Below, in pieces: positions 16,572-25,573 of a stretch of 64,000 nt of DNA. Numbering within the stretch: position 1 is the first letter of the stretch; every line of letters starts with the position of its first letter. Under the pieces are notes generated by a model. The model was not told the origin of the DNA, ran no database searches, and saw only the letters and a list, made by a program, of their open reading frames with translations. This DNA comes from Nostoc sp. PCC 7524 (GTDB lineage Bacteria; Cyanobacteriota; Cyanobacteriia; Cyanobacteriales; Nostocaceae), in the NCBI RefSeq assembly GCF_000316645.1, contig NC_019684.1:248001-312000 (forward strand), read 5' to 3'. The translations under genes and the position numbers were made by a program.

Positions 16572-16790
16572 CGGGACTGGCTTCCTCCTTCCTGCCTCCT
16601 GCAATTGCTCAATCCCTAGATAGATTACTACATCAAACCTCATGCACCATTAGCCGGATGTAGGATGAGTCGGAAGTTTTTAAGCTGAATCTAGCCAAGC
16701 CCAGATTAAGAAGCATGAAACTTTAATGGTCTTGGCTGTTCGATCATACAAGTGTAAAAACCTGGCAGTGCTTCTGAGGTATTAATTCCT

Positions 16791-18137
16791 ATGGTAGAAG
16801 CAACTATAAACAACATAGTTGAAGCATTGCGTAAGTCTGCATACCGATTATCAGGGACTGCCGCAGATTACGACCCATTGCTCAACTTGATTGGTAATGC
16901 TCGTTTCGTTTTAATTGGTGAGGCTTCCCACGGCACTCATGAATTCTACGAGCAACGGGCAGAGATTACAAAACGACTCATTCAAGAAAAGGGTTTTACA
17001 GCAGTAGCCATTGAGGCAGATTGGCCTGATGCCTACCGCGTTAACCGCTATGTCCAAGGTGTCTGTGAGGATATTTCACCAACGGAAGCACTGGCTAATT
17101 TTCAACGCTTCCCTACTTGGATGTGGCGGAATACAGATGTGATTAATTTTATCAACTGGTTACGGGAATATAACGATAATTTACCCCAAGAAGCAACTAA
17201 AGTTGGCTTTTATGGCCTAGACCTTTATAGTATGTATGCTTCTATAGAAGCAGTGCTGAACTACCTGGAGCAGGTAGATCCGGAAGCCGCTAACCGCGCA
17301 CATTATCGTTATTCTTGCTTTGAGCATTTTGGTGAAAACACGCAAACTTATGGATATACAACCAGTTTCGGACTCAGAAAATCTTGTGAGGAACAAGTAG
17401 TTCAGCAATTACAAGAAATGCAACGCCGAGTTGCCCAGTATATCCAAAACAATCATCAATTAGCCGCCGATGAGTTATTCTTTGCCGAGCAGAATGCCCG
17501 ATTGGTAAAAAACGCTGAGGCATACTACCGTGCTATGTTTAGCGGCCAGGTTTCGTCATGGAATATTCGCGATCGCCACATGGCAGAAACCCTAGAACAT
17601 CTAGTTAACCATTTAGATCAACGGGTAACACCCAGCAAAGTAGTCGTTTGGGAACATAACTCCCACCTGGGAGACGCGAGAGCCACAGATATGGGTAAAC
17701 TCGGTGAAGTAAATGTAGGCCAATTAGTCCGCGATCGCTACGACAAAGATGTGGTGTTAATTGGGTTTACTACTTACACAGGTACCGTCACCGCCGCCTC
17801 TGGTTGGGGAGAAACAACTGAACTCAAACAAGTTCGTTCTGCTTTACCAGAAAGTTATGAAGCCCTATTCCATCAGACAGGAATACCTCAGTTCTTGTTA
17901 CTAATGCGGGATGAAAATCCAGCTATTACCAGTCTCAAACAACCAAGATTAGAAAGAGCGATCGGTGTTATTTACCAACCCGAAACCGAGCGCGTCAGTC
18001 ATTACTTGCAAGCTTCTCTCCCCAAGCAATTTGATGCAATCATTCACATTGACGACACCAAAGGAGTACAACCCCTAGATCGCAATGCTTACTGGGAGAT
18101 GGGGGAAGCACCAGAGACTTTTCCTTCGGCTCTTTAG
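16791..18137 (+). CDS. Erythromycin-esterase-family protein
   Basis: A 448-residue soluble protein with the family signature LIGEASHGTHEFYEQRAEIT near residue 40 and AIEADWPDAYRVNRYV shortly after; WEHNSHLGDAR (about 285-295) is the second conserved His region. Founding members (EreA/EreB) hydrolyse the macrolide lactone, but most chromosomal homologs have unknown substrates, so resistance should not be assumed. A 71-bp gap separates it from a membrane gene of the acid-resistance HdeD type on the same strand. Confidence 0.88.
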   Translation: MVEATINNIVEALRKSAYRLSGTAADYDPLLNLIGNARFVLIGEASHGTHEFYEQRAEITKRLIQEKGFTAVAIEADWPDAYRVNRYVQGVCEDISPTEALANFQRFPTWMWRNTDVINFINWLREYNDNLPQEATKVGFYGLDLYSMYASIEAVLNYLEQVDPEAANRAHYRYSCFEHFGENTQTYGYTTSFGLRKSCEEQVVQQLQEMQRRVAQYIQNNHQLAADELFFAEQNARLVKNAEAYYRAMFSGQVSSWNIRDRHMAETLEHLVNHLDQRVTPSKVVVWEHNSHLGDARATDMGKLGEVNVGQLVRDRYDKDVVLIGFTTYTGTVTAASGWGETTELKQVRSALPESYEALFHQTGIPQFLLLMRDENPAITSLKQPRLERAIGVIYQPETERVSHYLQASLPKQFDAIIHIDDTKGVQPLDRNAYWEMGEAPETFPSAL

Positions 18138-18208
18138 GGATTGGGCATTGAGTTAAATCTCCTTTGCTTTCGGTTTTTGCAATGATGTGGGAGTGAAACA
18201 AGTACGCA

Positions 18209-18784
18209 ATGAGAAATAACTTTGATCCGATGAGCATGGGAAACCGCCTAGCGCGGAACTGGTGGACACTGGCTCTGCGGGGTACACTGGCTATTCTTTT
18301 TGGTTTAGTAGCATTATTCTGGCCAGGAATTACTATTACAGTATTGGTGTTGTTGTTTGCTGCCTTTCTAGTGCTGGGTGGAATTTTGTTAGAAATTGCA
18401 GCATTTAGAGACCGTCTCAATGATACTCACGGCTGGTTACTGTTGCTAGAAGGAGCAGTAGGCATCATCGTAGGAGTGCTAGCGTTTATCTGGCCTGATA
18501 TTACTCTCTTAATTTTGCTTTATCTCATTGCGGCTTGGGCAATTATCACTGGTATTTTCGAGATAATTGCAGCCTTTCAGTTGCGAAGAGCAATTGAGAA
18601 CGAATGGCTGCTAGCAATAGCCGGAATGGCCTCATTCTTCTTTGGTGTGCTGTTGGTCATTTGGCCATTTGCTGGCGCATTAGCCATTATGTGGATCATT
18701 GGTATCTATGCCATTTTCTTTGGAATATTACTATTAGCTCTTTCTTTTCGACTACGTAAGTGGAGCAATCAACACAGACTGTAA
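18209..18784 (+). CDS. HdeD/DUF308-family membrane protein
   Basis: A 191-residue protein with about six membrane segments arranged as three similar hairpins, each ending in a FWPGI/IWPDI/IWPFA motif. This is the HdeD (DUF308) pattern, named after an E. coli acid-resistance membrane protein. The N-terminal RNWWTLALRGTLAILFGL segment is typical. Function in cyanobacteria is not established. The gene ends 27 bp before a convergent gene. Confidence 0.85.
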   Translation: MRNNFDPMSMGNRLARNWWTLALRGTLAILFGLVALFWPGITITVLVLLFAAFLVLGGILLEIAAFRDRLNDTHGWLLLLEGAVGIIVGVLAFIWPDITLLILLYLIAAWAIITGIFEIIAAFQLRRAIENEWLLAIAGMASFFFGVLLVIWPFAGALAIMWIIGIYAIFFGILLLALSFRLRKWSNQHRL

Positions 18785-18811
18785 ATCCTAATAGTCTAAT
18801 TCTGCACACAT

Positions 18812-19651
18812 TTAAGGTTGATACCGATTCATTCTTGCCCAATCTTGAGTTGAGCCGACATTGGGATTTTCACCGGGATCATTTGTACCATAAATTTGTC
18901 CTTGACGGTTAATCCAAAAATAGTTGTAGCTTGTTGGTAGCTCGACATTTGGATACCCATAGGGATTTGTCCAAGTTGTTACATTGCCGAGATTTTCACG
19001 GAAATGGAAGTTTTGGCGATCTACAGACTCACCACGTTGGCGACTCACCTCTTGCCAAGTGCGCTCAGACCATTCGCGGTATTCCCTCTGCCTCTGTCCC
19101 TCGGTTTGCGAGATTTCTATATTCTGTGCCATAATCCCCTGTATTCCAAAGGCAGCCCCATTTGTAGCCATAACTTGACCTGCTACCTGGGGCAACCATG
19201 AAGCATAATGAACCCATTGTGAGTCATGGGATGCTGCACAAGTCATCACCATCGTACATAGATTGTAGCTATATGCTACGCTGCACTTGGCTATGCCTCG
19301 GCAGGGGATATCATTGGACTTGTATATATAATCCCATTCATAAGCGATCGCGCATCCAGGAATTGGTTGAGCTTGGCGGGGCTGACTCATCTGGAGTTCA
19401 TAGGGCTGCATTGCCAAGAGTTTCTCGTAGACAAACTGCCAGGGATTGTAGTTTACTGGCAGTCCAGAATTCCCTACCATGATCGTCAAAGCAGCATTGT
19501 CTGGAGAACACAAAACAATAGCAAATTGACCGTCTTCAACTACACGCCAACCACTCGGCACTACATAATTGAAGTATTGTCCGCGCCGAATTTCTAACTG
19601 CCCTGAATGAGAACCTGGGGAGGAAAAAGGAGACTCGTTGTAGTTGTACAT
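18812..19651 (-). CDS. Conserved-looking hypothetical protein
   Basis: A 279-residue protein, not recognised. The first half (about 18-150) is globular and resembles small ligand-binding or PsbP-like folds (RRGQYFNYVVPSGWRVVEDG, then a Cys-containing strand). The second half is polar, rich in Gln, Arg, Asn and Tyr, and ends in a segment with TNPYGYPNVELPTSYNYFWI. There is no signal peptide or membrane segment. It is convergent with the HdeD-like gene and divergent from the toxin-antitoxin pair. Confidence 0.7.
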   Translation of the reverse strand: MYNYNESPFSSPGSHSGQLEIRRGQYFNYVVPSGWRVVEDGQFAIVLCSPDNAALTIMVGNSGLPVNYNPWQFVYEKLLAMQPYELQMSQPRQAQPIPGCAIAYEWDYIYKSNDIPCRGIAKCSVAYSYNLCTMVMTCAASHDSQWVHYASWLPQVAGQVMATNGAAFGIQGIMAQNIEISQTEGQRQREYREWSERTWQEVSRQRGESVDRQNFHFRENLGNVTTWTNPYGYPNVELPTSYNYFWINRQGQIYGTNDPGENPNVGSTQDWARMNRYQP

Positions 19652-19865
19652 ATTACTGGCATAGCTAAAGTTGGGACTTGCACTAAATACATATTGCGAT
19701 CGGGATTTTACGAACTGAGTTTGACTAATTTTGTATCATTTCTATAAAGAATTTTAAGTATGTAGCTTCCAGAATAGATTTTAAATTAACGACAACTTTT
19801 GTTTGTGGTAGTGCCAAAATGACACCAGTAAGTTAAAATTAGGAAAATATAACGCTTTATTCTCC

Positions 19866-20153
19866 ATGTCGAACAGTCACAAAAACACAGTTCGAGTAAC
19901 AGCCAGAATTCCTGAAAGCATTCAAGAAACTCTACAAAGAGCAGCAGAATTATCAGGTGCTACCTTGAATCAGTTTATGATTCAAGCGGCATTGAAAGAA
20001 GCAAAAAAGGTGATAGAAGATGAACGAGTGATTATTTTGTCACAAAGTGATGCTGATCAAGTATTTAGCCTGATTGAGAATCCTCCTGCACCGAATGCGA
20101 AGTTAAAAGCAGCCTGGAACAAGCACAAGGAATTTTTCCGTGAGAGTCATTGA
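19866..20153 (+). CDS. DUF1778 (TacA-type) antitoxin
   Basis: A 95-residue protein with a ribbon-helix-helix N-terminus (VRVTARIPESIQETLQRAAELSG) and a C-terminal tail (about 55-95) of the kind that wraps the toxin. Type II antitoxins of this class bind a GNAT toxin and repress their own promoter. The stop overlaps the toxin start by 14 bp, implying translational coupling. Confidence 0.88.
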   Translation: MSNSHKNTVRVTARIPESIQETLQRAAELSGATLNQFMIQAALKEAKKVIEDERVIILSQSDADQVFSLIENPPAPNAKLKAAWNKHKEFFRESH

Positions 20154-20637
20154 ATTGCTAGACAAGCAGCACGATCGCGATCGCTTTGACTGTGGTAATC
20201 CAGCACTAAATCAATTCCTCAAACAAACGGCAAGACAGCATATCCAAAAAGGTGTGTCTCGTACTTTCGTTCTAGTTGATACAGAACAGCCAGAGATCAT
20301 CATTGGTTTCTTCACATTGACATTGTGTGAAGTGCGTATTGATAAATTTTCCGCGAAATTTTTCAAGAAATATCCATCTCAAGTTCCTGGTGTCAAACTG
20401 GCAAGATTAGCAGTTGATCTAGCCTATCAGCGACAAGGAATTGGAGAAATTTTGATGATTGAGGCGATGCAGCGAGCTGCAATCGTAGCTGATAATGCTG
20501 GGGGTATTGGCTTATTCGTTGATGCAAAAGATGAATCTGCAAAAACTTACTACTCTCGTTATGGCTTTGTTAATCTCGAAGATGCTTCTTTAGAACTATT
20601 TTTGCCATTGTCAGTAATACAGCAAATGCTTGAGTAA
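20140..20637 (+). CDS. GNAT acetyltransferase toxin (TacT-type)
   Basis: A 165-residue GCN5-related acetyltransferase with the acetyl-CoA loop YQRQGIG (about 105-111) and the toxin-type N-terminus LDKQHDRDRFDCGNPALNQFL. Characterised relatives acetylate the amino group of aminoacyl-tRNAs and stop translation. It starts at GTG 20140 inside the antitoxin gene. The pair is complete and shows no frameshift, so it may be active. Confidence 0.88.
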   Translation: MRVIELLDKQHDRDRFDCGNPALNQFLKQTARQHIQKGVSRTFVLVDTEQPEIIIGFFTLTLCEVRIDKFSAKFFKKYPSQVPGVKLARLAVDLAYQRQGIGEILMIEAMQRAAIVADNAGGIGLFVDAKDESAKTYYSRYGFVNLEDASLELFLPLSVIQQMLE

Positions 20638-20850
20638 TAGTTCAGTCGTGTTAACTCAGCCTTAACTTAATATTAATATTGGTGCTTTGCACTGCGATAT
20701 AACGCGTTATAAGTATTGACGACAGTTTAACACACTCTACTACATCATAAATACATAAATTTTGCTCTTGTTGCACAGTTACCCTCCCCTCAGATAGTTA
20801 AAAATTTGTATTCTAAGGTTAATGGGTCTTAATAGTTCTTAGAAAAACTG

Positions 20851-23187
20851 GTGCAAGAAGATTTTAGATTAATTGTTGATTTAGTCTCAGTTTTGGCTGT
20901 TGCGGCCTGTGGCGGTTTATTAGCAGCTATGCTAAGACAACCCGTACTGCTGGGATATCTCATTGGTGGGATGGTTGTAGGACCGGCTGGGTTGGGGCTG
21001 ATTAAAGAAGTTGTGCAAGTGGAAACCCTGGCGCAGTTTGGAGTTGCCTTCTTATTATTTGCCTTGGGCGTAGAGTTTTCCTTTGCCGAACTGAAAAAAG
21101 TGAAAGCGATCGCACTCGGTGGTGGGGGGCTACAAATCGCCTTGACAATCCTGGTGACGGTAGTGGTGTGTGGAGTCACGGGCGCATGGGGAACTTTACC
21201 CGCTAAGGGTGTGTTCCTAGGCTCAATTCTCTCCCTCTCATCTACAGCCGTGGTGCTTAAATGCTTGATGGAGCGCAACGAAACCGAAACACCCCACGGG
21301 CAGGTGATGCTGGGAATTTTGGTAGTCCAGGATTTAGCCCTAGGATTAATGTTGGCGGTGTTACCTGCCCTTAATGAACCAGGAGAAGCTATAGGTATTG
21401 CCGTCCTGACAGCTTTGGTACGAATTGGTTTATTTGCAGCAGGGGCAGTAGTAGCGGGAATTTGGTTAATACCCCCATTACTCAGACTTTTAGCCCGCAC
21501 CGAAAGCCGAGAACTATTTCTATTAGGCGTGGTGGCGTTGTGTTTGGGTATTGCCCTCTTGACAGAATATTTGGGACTCTCCATTGAGATGGGGGCGTTT
21601 GTCGCTGGGTTAATGATTTCGGAGGTGGAGTACGCCGATCAAACCCTTACCTATGTTGAACCACTGCGAGATATTTTTGCTAGTTTGTTCTTCGCTGCCA
21701 TTGGGATGTTAATTGATCCGGTGTTTTTGTGGAACAACCTGGAATTAATTTTAGGGTTAGTGGCCTTAGTATTTGTCGGCAAGTTCTTAATTATCACCCC
21801 CTTAGTCAAATTGTTCCGTTATCCGTTAAAAACAGCCTTAATTGCGGGGTTGGGATTGGCGCAAATTGGGGAATTTTCCTTTGTGCTAGCCAGTGAAGGA
21901 CAAGCTTTAGGGTTGGTATCTCGACGCATATATTTACTGATTTTGGGAACTACCGCCGTTACACTAATGATCACCCCGTTTGTGCTGCGGTTGGTGCCAT
22001 TTTTATTTAACTTGATGGAATCAATGCCTTGGCTGCAACCTTATTTAGATGAAAGTCAGGCCAAAGATGTATCAGAAGAACTACCTTTTAAAGACCATAT
22101 AGTAGTCTGTGGTTATGGGCGAGTTGGTAAAAATTTGGTCAAGCTGTTACAGTTGCACAACCTACCTGTAGTCGTGATTGACCAATCGGAAAGCAGAATT
22201 CAGCAGTTACGGGAGGCGGGAGTGCCTTACGTCTACGGTAATTGTGTGAGTTTGCACGTACTAGAAACGGCTGGGGTAAATCATGCCAAAGGCATGGCGA
22301 TCGCACTTCCCGATCCTATGAGTACCCGTCTATGTCTCAAACGCGCTTTGGAATTGTGTCCCGAATTAGATTTAGTTGTCCGCGCTACCCAGGATAAAAA
22401 TATTGAGGTGCTGTATCAACTAGGCGCAAGGGAAGTAGTTCAACCAGAATTTGAGGCTAGTTTAGAAATGGCCACTTATTTATTAAGTGGTTTGGGCTTT
22501 TTACCCACTGTGGTGCAGCAAGAAATGCAGCAAATCCGCAATGATCATTATTTAGATTTGCGTCCAGAACGTACTGCTGCTGAGGTTTCCCGTGATTTAC
22601 GCCAAGCCACACGCGATTTAAATCGTCGCTGGTATCCTTTACCAGCAGATTCGCCCCTGATTGGGATGAGTTTAGAAGAAGCGGATGTACGCTACCTCAC
22701 AGGAGTTAGTTTAATGGCGATTCGCCGTGCAAACGGGGATGAAATTGATTATCCCAATCATCAAACCAAATTGGAGACAGGCGATCGCCTTTTGGTTGTC
22801 GGCGCATCTGAGGAACTAGCAGCTTTAGATGAATTCGCTAAAGGCAAAGTAGCTGTACCAGAAGCTAATAACGCCTGTCAGTGGATTACAGTCAATGCTC
22901 ATGCTCCCATTGTGGGTAAAACCCTGGCAGACTTATCTCTGTATGAGCAATTGGGGATACAAATACAAGCAATGCGACGTGATGGTAAGTTTATCCGTTA
23001 CCCCGACGGTAATATGGAATTGCGAGATGGCGATCAAGTGCTACTGTGTGGTAGCGTGCCTACTCTCAATCAATTACAACCATTATTTGCCGCCATCAGT
23101 GAAATGCCTTTGTCTATCCCAATTATGAAAGCCAGGGAGCTAAAAACCGTCACAGAAATTGTGCCTATCGAACACAAACCAGAATAA
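20851..23187 (+). CDS. CPA2 cation:proton antiporter with RCK domains (KefB/Ybal-like)
   Basis: A 778-residue protein with about 12 membrane segments (residues 5-395), including the CPA2 signatures GYLIGGMVVGPAGLG and LGLSIEMGAFVAGLMIS. A TrkA-N/RCK domain follows (VVCGYGRVGKN from about 417) and then two TrkA-C-like modules (about 590-670 and 680-765). It probably exchanges K+ or Na+ for H+ at a membrane, gated by nucleotide binding to the RCK domain. It starts at GTG 20851; no strong Shine-Dalgarno is visible. A long antisense open frame over the 5' part is a shadow. Confidence 0.9.
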   Translation: MQEDFRLIVDLVSVLAVAACGGLLAAMLRQPVLLGYLIGGMVVGPAGLGLIKEVVQVETLAQFGVAFLLFALGVEFSFAELKKVKAIALGGGGLQIALTILVTVVVCGVTGAWGTLPAKGVFLGSILSLSSTAVVLKCLMERNETETPHGQVMLGILVVQDLALGLMLAVLPALNEPGEAIGIAVLTALVRIGLFAAGAVVAGIWLIPPLLRLLARTESRELFLLGVVALCLGIALLTEYLGLSIEMGAFVAGLMISEVEYADQTLTYVEPLRDIFASLFFAAIGMLIDPVFLWNNLELILGLVALVFVGKFLIITPLVKLFRYPLKTALIAGLGLAQIGEFSFVLASEGQALGLVSRRIYLLILGTTAVTLMITPFVLRLVPFLFNLMESMPWLQPYLDESQAKDVSEELPFKDHIVVCGYGRVGKNLVKLLQLHNLPVVVIDQSESRIQQLREAGVPYVYGNCVSLHVLETAGVNHAKGMAIALPDPMSTRLCLKRALELCPELDLVVRATQDKNIEVLYQLGAREVVQPEFEASLEMATYLLSGLGFLPTVVQQEMQQIRNDHYLDLRPERTAAEVSRDLRQATRDLNRRWYPLPADSPLIGMSLEEADVRYLTGVSLMAIRRANGDEIDYPNHQTKLETGDRLLVVGASEELAALDEFAKGKVAVPEANNACQWITVNAHAPIVGKTLADLSLYEQLGIQIQAMRRDGKFIRYPDGNMELRDGDQVLLCGSVPTLNQLQPLFAAISEMPLSIPIMKARELKTVTEIVPIEHKPE

Positions 23188-23192
23188 AACCC

Positions 23193-23414
23193 TTACCCGT
23201 TAACTGATTTAAAGTAAGCGATCGCTGATTTCCAAATAGTAATTTGTTGACTGTTTTCATCAACAACACAAATACAGTCGGGGTCTTGCCATAAAATCCT
23301 ACCCTTGATCAAGTCGCCAGTCACCAGTTTAAAATCCAGTGCAGCTGCTTGTTTAATCAGGTTTTGGACTTGCCGAATACTTGGTAGTGAGGTGTCAAAA
23401 TCAGTTATAGCCAT
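23193..23414 (-). CDS. hfq: Cyanobacterial Hfq-like Sm protein
   Basis: A 73-residue protein matching the cyanobacterial Hfq pattern: LPSIRQVQNLIKQ, then GDLIKGRILWQDPDCICVVDE (Sm1) and ITIWKSAIAYFKSV (Sm2). It lacks the canonical Tyr-Lys-His signature of proteobacterial Hfq. In cyanobacteria this protein forms hexamers, affects phototaxis and nitrogen assimilation, and is a poor RNA binder. It is divergent from dapF, a neighbourhood I recall for hfq in other cyanobacteria, which supports the call. It is convergent with the antiporter gene, 5 bp apart. Confidence 0.88.
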   Translation of the reverse strand: MAITDFDTSLPSIRQVQNLIKQAAALDFKLVTGDLIKGRILWQDPDCICVVDENSQQITIWKSAIAYFKSVNG

Positions 23415-23435
23415 TGTTGGTAATGATGGAATAAT

Positions 23436-23560
23436 TTAGGGAATGGGGAATGGGGAATAGGGAATAGGGAATGGGGAATGGGGAATGGGGAAAGAGAAGC
23501 ACTAATTCCCAATACCCAATACCCAATGCTCAATACCCAATGCCCAATACCTAATCATTG
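23436..23560. repeat. GGAATGG / CCCAATA heptamer arrays between hfq and dapF
   Basis: A GGGGAAT-type array (23437-23490) is followed by its complement-like CCCAATA/CCCAATG array (about 23507-23552), so the two can fold back on each other. They fill most of the 165-bp divergent promoter region of hfq and dapF. Confidence 0.75.
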
Positions 23561-23579
23561 ATAATTCATCATTGGAAAA

Positions 23580-24419
23580 ATGGCAATTGAATTTACTAAG
23601 TATCACGGTTTAGGCAACGACTTTATTTTGATTGATAATCGCTCGTCAAGCTTACCTGTACTGACTCCAGAGCAGGCTGTTAAATTATGCGATCGCCATT
23701 TTGGTATCGGTGCTGATGGTGTGATTTTTGCCCTACCTGGAGAACACGGCACGGATTACACGATGCGGATTTTTAACTCCGATGGCTCGGAACCGGAAAT
23801 GTGTGGTAACGGGATTCGCTGTTTAGCAGGGTTTTTAGCAGATTTAGAAGGGATATTTCGGAATAAAGACACCTACCAAATTCAGACATTGGCTGGTGTG
23901 ATTACACCCCAACTGATGCCGGATGGTCAAATCAAGGTAGATATGGGTGTACCAAGATTATTAGCAGAGGAAATCCCTACTACCCTATCTACACCTGATA
24001 CTAAGGTGATTAACCAACCCCTAGAAGTAGAAGGGCAAACTTGGGAAGTTACCTGTGTAAGTATGGGCAATCCTCACTGTATTACCTTTGTCGAAGATGT
24101 GACGGCGATTCCTTTGGCAACTATCGGCCTGAAATTTGAACATCACTCAGCTTTTCCCCAAAGAACAAACACCGAATTTATTGAAGTAGTGAGTCGTGAC
24201 TACCTGAAAATGCGCGTCTGGGAACGGGGCGCAGGAATCACCCTAGCTTGTGGAACTGGGGCTTGTGCTTCCTTGGTGGCTGGGGTATTGACGGGAAAAT
24301 GCGATCGCGCCGCCACTGTGGAATTACCCGGTGGTGCTTTACACATTGAATGGTCAGAAGTAGACCAACGGATTTACATGACTGGCCCAGCCGAGAGGGT
24401 ATTCACTGGTAAAGTGTAA
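23580..24419 (+). CDS. dapF: Diaminopimelate epimerase
   Basis: Converts LL- to meso-diaminopimelate for lysine and peptidoglycan synthesis, using two cysteines as acid and base. Both are present: MCGNGIRC (C75) and ACGTGACAS (C224). The N-terminus [15 protein letters not shown] is canonical, and 279 residues is the normal length. It starts at ATG 23580 just after the heptamer arrays. Divergent from hfq. Confidence 0.97.
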   Translation: MAIEFTKYHGLGNDFILIDNRSSSLPVLTPEQAVKLCDRHFGIGADGVIFALPGEHGTDYTMRIFNSDGSEPEMCGNGIRCLAGFLADLEGIFRNKDTYQIQTLAGVITPQLMPDGQIKVDMGVPRLLAEEIPTTLSTPDTKVINQPLEVEGQTWEVTCVSMGNPHCITFVEDVTAIPLATIGLKFEHHSAFPQRTNTEFIEVVSRDYLKMRVWERGAGITLACGTGACASLVAGVLTGKCDRAATVELPGGALHIEWSEVDQRIYMTGPAERVFTGKV

Positions 24420-24429
24420 TACCAATTCA

Positions 24430-24530
24430 CAATTCGCAATAGCCTACGGCAAGGCTAACGCCTACGCAACGATGCTCCCGCCCCGCTCCGCTCTAAGCGC
24501 AGCTATGCCGTAGGCTTTACGCAATTTAAA
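24430..24530. repeat. Palindromic GCCTACGGC element downstream of dapF
   Basis: AGCCTACGGC (24441-24450) pairs with GCCGTAGGCT (24507-24516), enclosing GC-rich sequence with smaller palindromes. Related fragments (TAGCGCCTAC, TTGCCTACGGC) occur at 42200-42230 and near 43830. Confidence 0.5.
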
Positions 24531-24540
24531 AACTTAGAAA

Positions 24541-24697
24541 TATAGCAGAAGGCAATAGGCAATAGGCAATAGGCAAATCGCCTTGTCTACAGCTATAAGT
24601 AGTGAGTAATAAGTAAATTTTTTACTCATTACTCATTACTCATTACTCATTACTCATTACTCATGATGTACCTCACTTACTTCAAAAGTGCTGTAAG
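24541..24697. repeat. Composite repeats: GGCAATA array, TAGC/TATA repeat and ACTCATT array
   Basis: 24541-24597 (TATAGCAGAAGGCAATAGG to CTACAGCTATA) matches a split copy at 51051-51141. 24606-24697 holds an ACTCATT array and the last codons of the alkA-like gene, and matches 28164-28241 closely. Confidence 0.7.
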
Positions 24698-25317
24698 TAG
24701 TAGTGCCAGAGAATTCTGGCAGCTACTGCCCGCCAAGGTCGCCAGTTTTGGGCGATCGCTTCTAGTTGTATAGGTGTAGGACGCTCTGCCAATCCTTTGA
24801 GTTTTTGGGTGGCAATCACCAGACCTAAATCACCTTTAGGAAAGGCATCAGGGCGTTTTAGTGCCATTAATAGGTAAATATCAACTGTCCAGTCGCCGAT
24901 CCCTTTAATCAGCTTTAACTGGTTTCTAATAGTGCGATCATCCATGCTTTCCAACTGAGTTAAATTCAGCTGACCATTGACAATTGCATCCGCCAGTTCC
25001 CGGCAATATAAACTCTTTTGGCGGCTAAATCCTATTGCTTTTAATTGCTCATGATCAAAGGTGAGAAAATTGTTTGGGGTTAGGGGTGTAACAGTTTGAG
25101 ATAAACGATTAAATACAGCCTGGGCAGCCGCTAAAGAAACTTGCTGTTCTAGAATGATTTGCACTAAGGTGGGAAACCCAGGCTCCCTGTTCCATAGGGG
25201 AGGATTCCCCAGGACTGCTAAAACATGAGCTAAATCACTATCAATTTGAGCCAGCATATTTAAAGCATAGTTAAAACTTTCTGGAGTTAAAGATTCTAGT
25301 TCTTTTTCTAGGTTCAT
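24682..25317 (-). CDS. AlkA-type DNA-3-methyladenine glycosylase
   Basis: A helix-hairpin-helix DNA glycosylase that removes alkylated bases to start base-excision repair. The HhH motif LKLIKGIGDWTV is followed by the catalytic Asp in FPKGDLGL; VQIILEQQVSLAAAQAV is the usual core helix. From ATG 25317 it is 211 residues, near the core AlkA size. ATGs at 25356 and 25404 give longer forms, but their extra N-terminus derives from AATTCAAAATTC spacer repeat, so I prefer the shorter one. The last codons are part of a duplicated segment (second copy 28164-28241). Confidence 0.88.
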   Translation of the reverse strand: MNLEKELESLTPESFNYALNMLAQIDSDLAHVLAVLGNPPLWNREPGFPTLVQIILEQQVSLAAAQAVFNRLSQTVTPLTPNNFLTFDHEQLKAIGFSRQKSLYCRELADAIVNGQLNLTQLESMDDRTIRNQLKLIKGIGDWTVDIYLLMALKRPDAFPKGDLGLVIATQKLKGLAERPTPIQLEAIAQNWRPWRAVAARILWHYYLQHF

Positions 25318-25450
25318 TGTGGTTTTTGTTATAGGCGTTTTTTTAGATTTCAACATAGTATATTTAACATTTTCATCTTTATTTTGAATTTTGAATTGAT
25401 TCATTCATGTACCATCTACTACGTTAAATTATTTACCCTTGGGTTAATGG

Positions 25451-25468
25451 TTCACCCGATTGGGTGAA
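25451..25468. promoter_or_regulatory. Inverted repeat TTCACCC-N4-GGGTGAA in divergent promoter region
   Basis: TTCACCC (25451-25457) and GGGTGAA (25462-25468) form a perfect 7-bp dyad with a 4-nt spacer, between the alkA-like gene and the divergent sensor kinase, about 105 bp before the kinase start. It may be an operator or a small hairpin; no known regulator consensus is assigned. Confidence 0.35.
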
Positions 25469-25573
25469 TGCGATCGCCATCTCAAGAATTAACCTGAAGT
25501 AAGAAAGAGTTGGGATGCTGTTTATGAATGCTGTCGATAGCATCAGAAGTCTATAAAAACTGTCAAAACAGCT

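Noticed and set aside
16791..18137. Macrolide-resistance gene
   Set aside because: Only family membership is visible. Most chromosomal erythromycin-esterase-like proteins have no shown resistance role, so no resistance claim is made.
20829..21584. 251-codon open frame on the minus strand
   Set aside because: It lies entirely antisense to the antiporter gene, is Ser/Thr/Pro/Lys-rich and low in complexity, and has no recognisable domain.
24541..24664. Tandem repeats considered as a CRISPR array
   Set aside because: Units are 7 bp, contiguous and lack spacers; no cas genes are present in the window.
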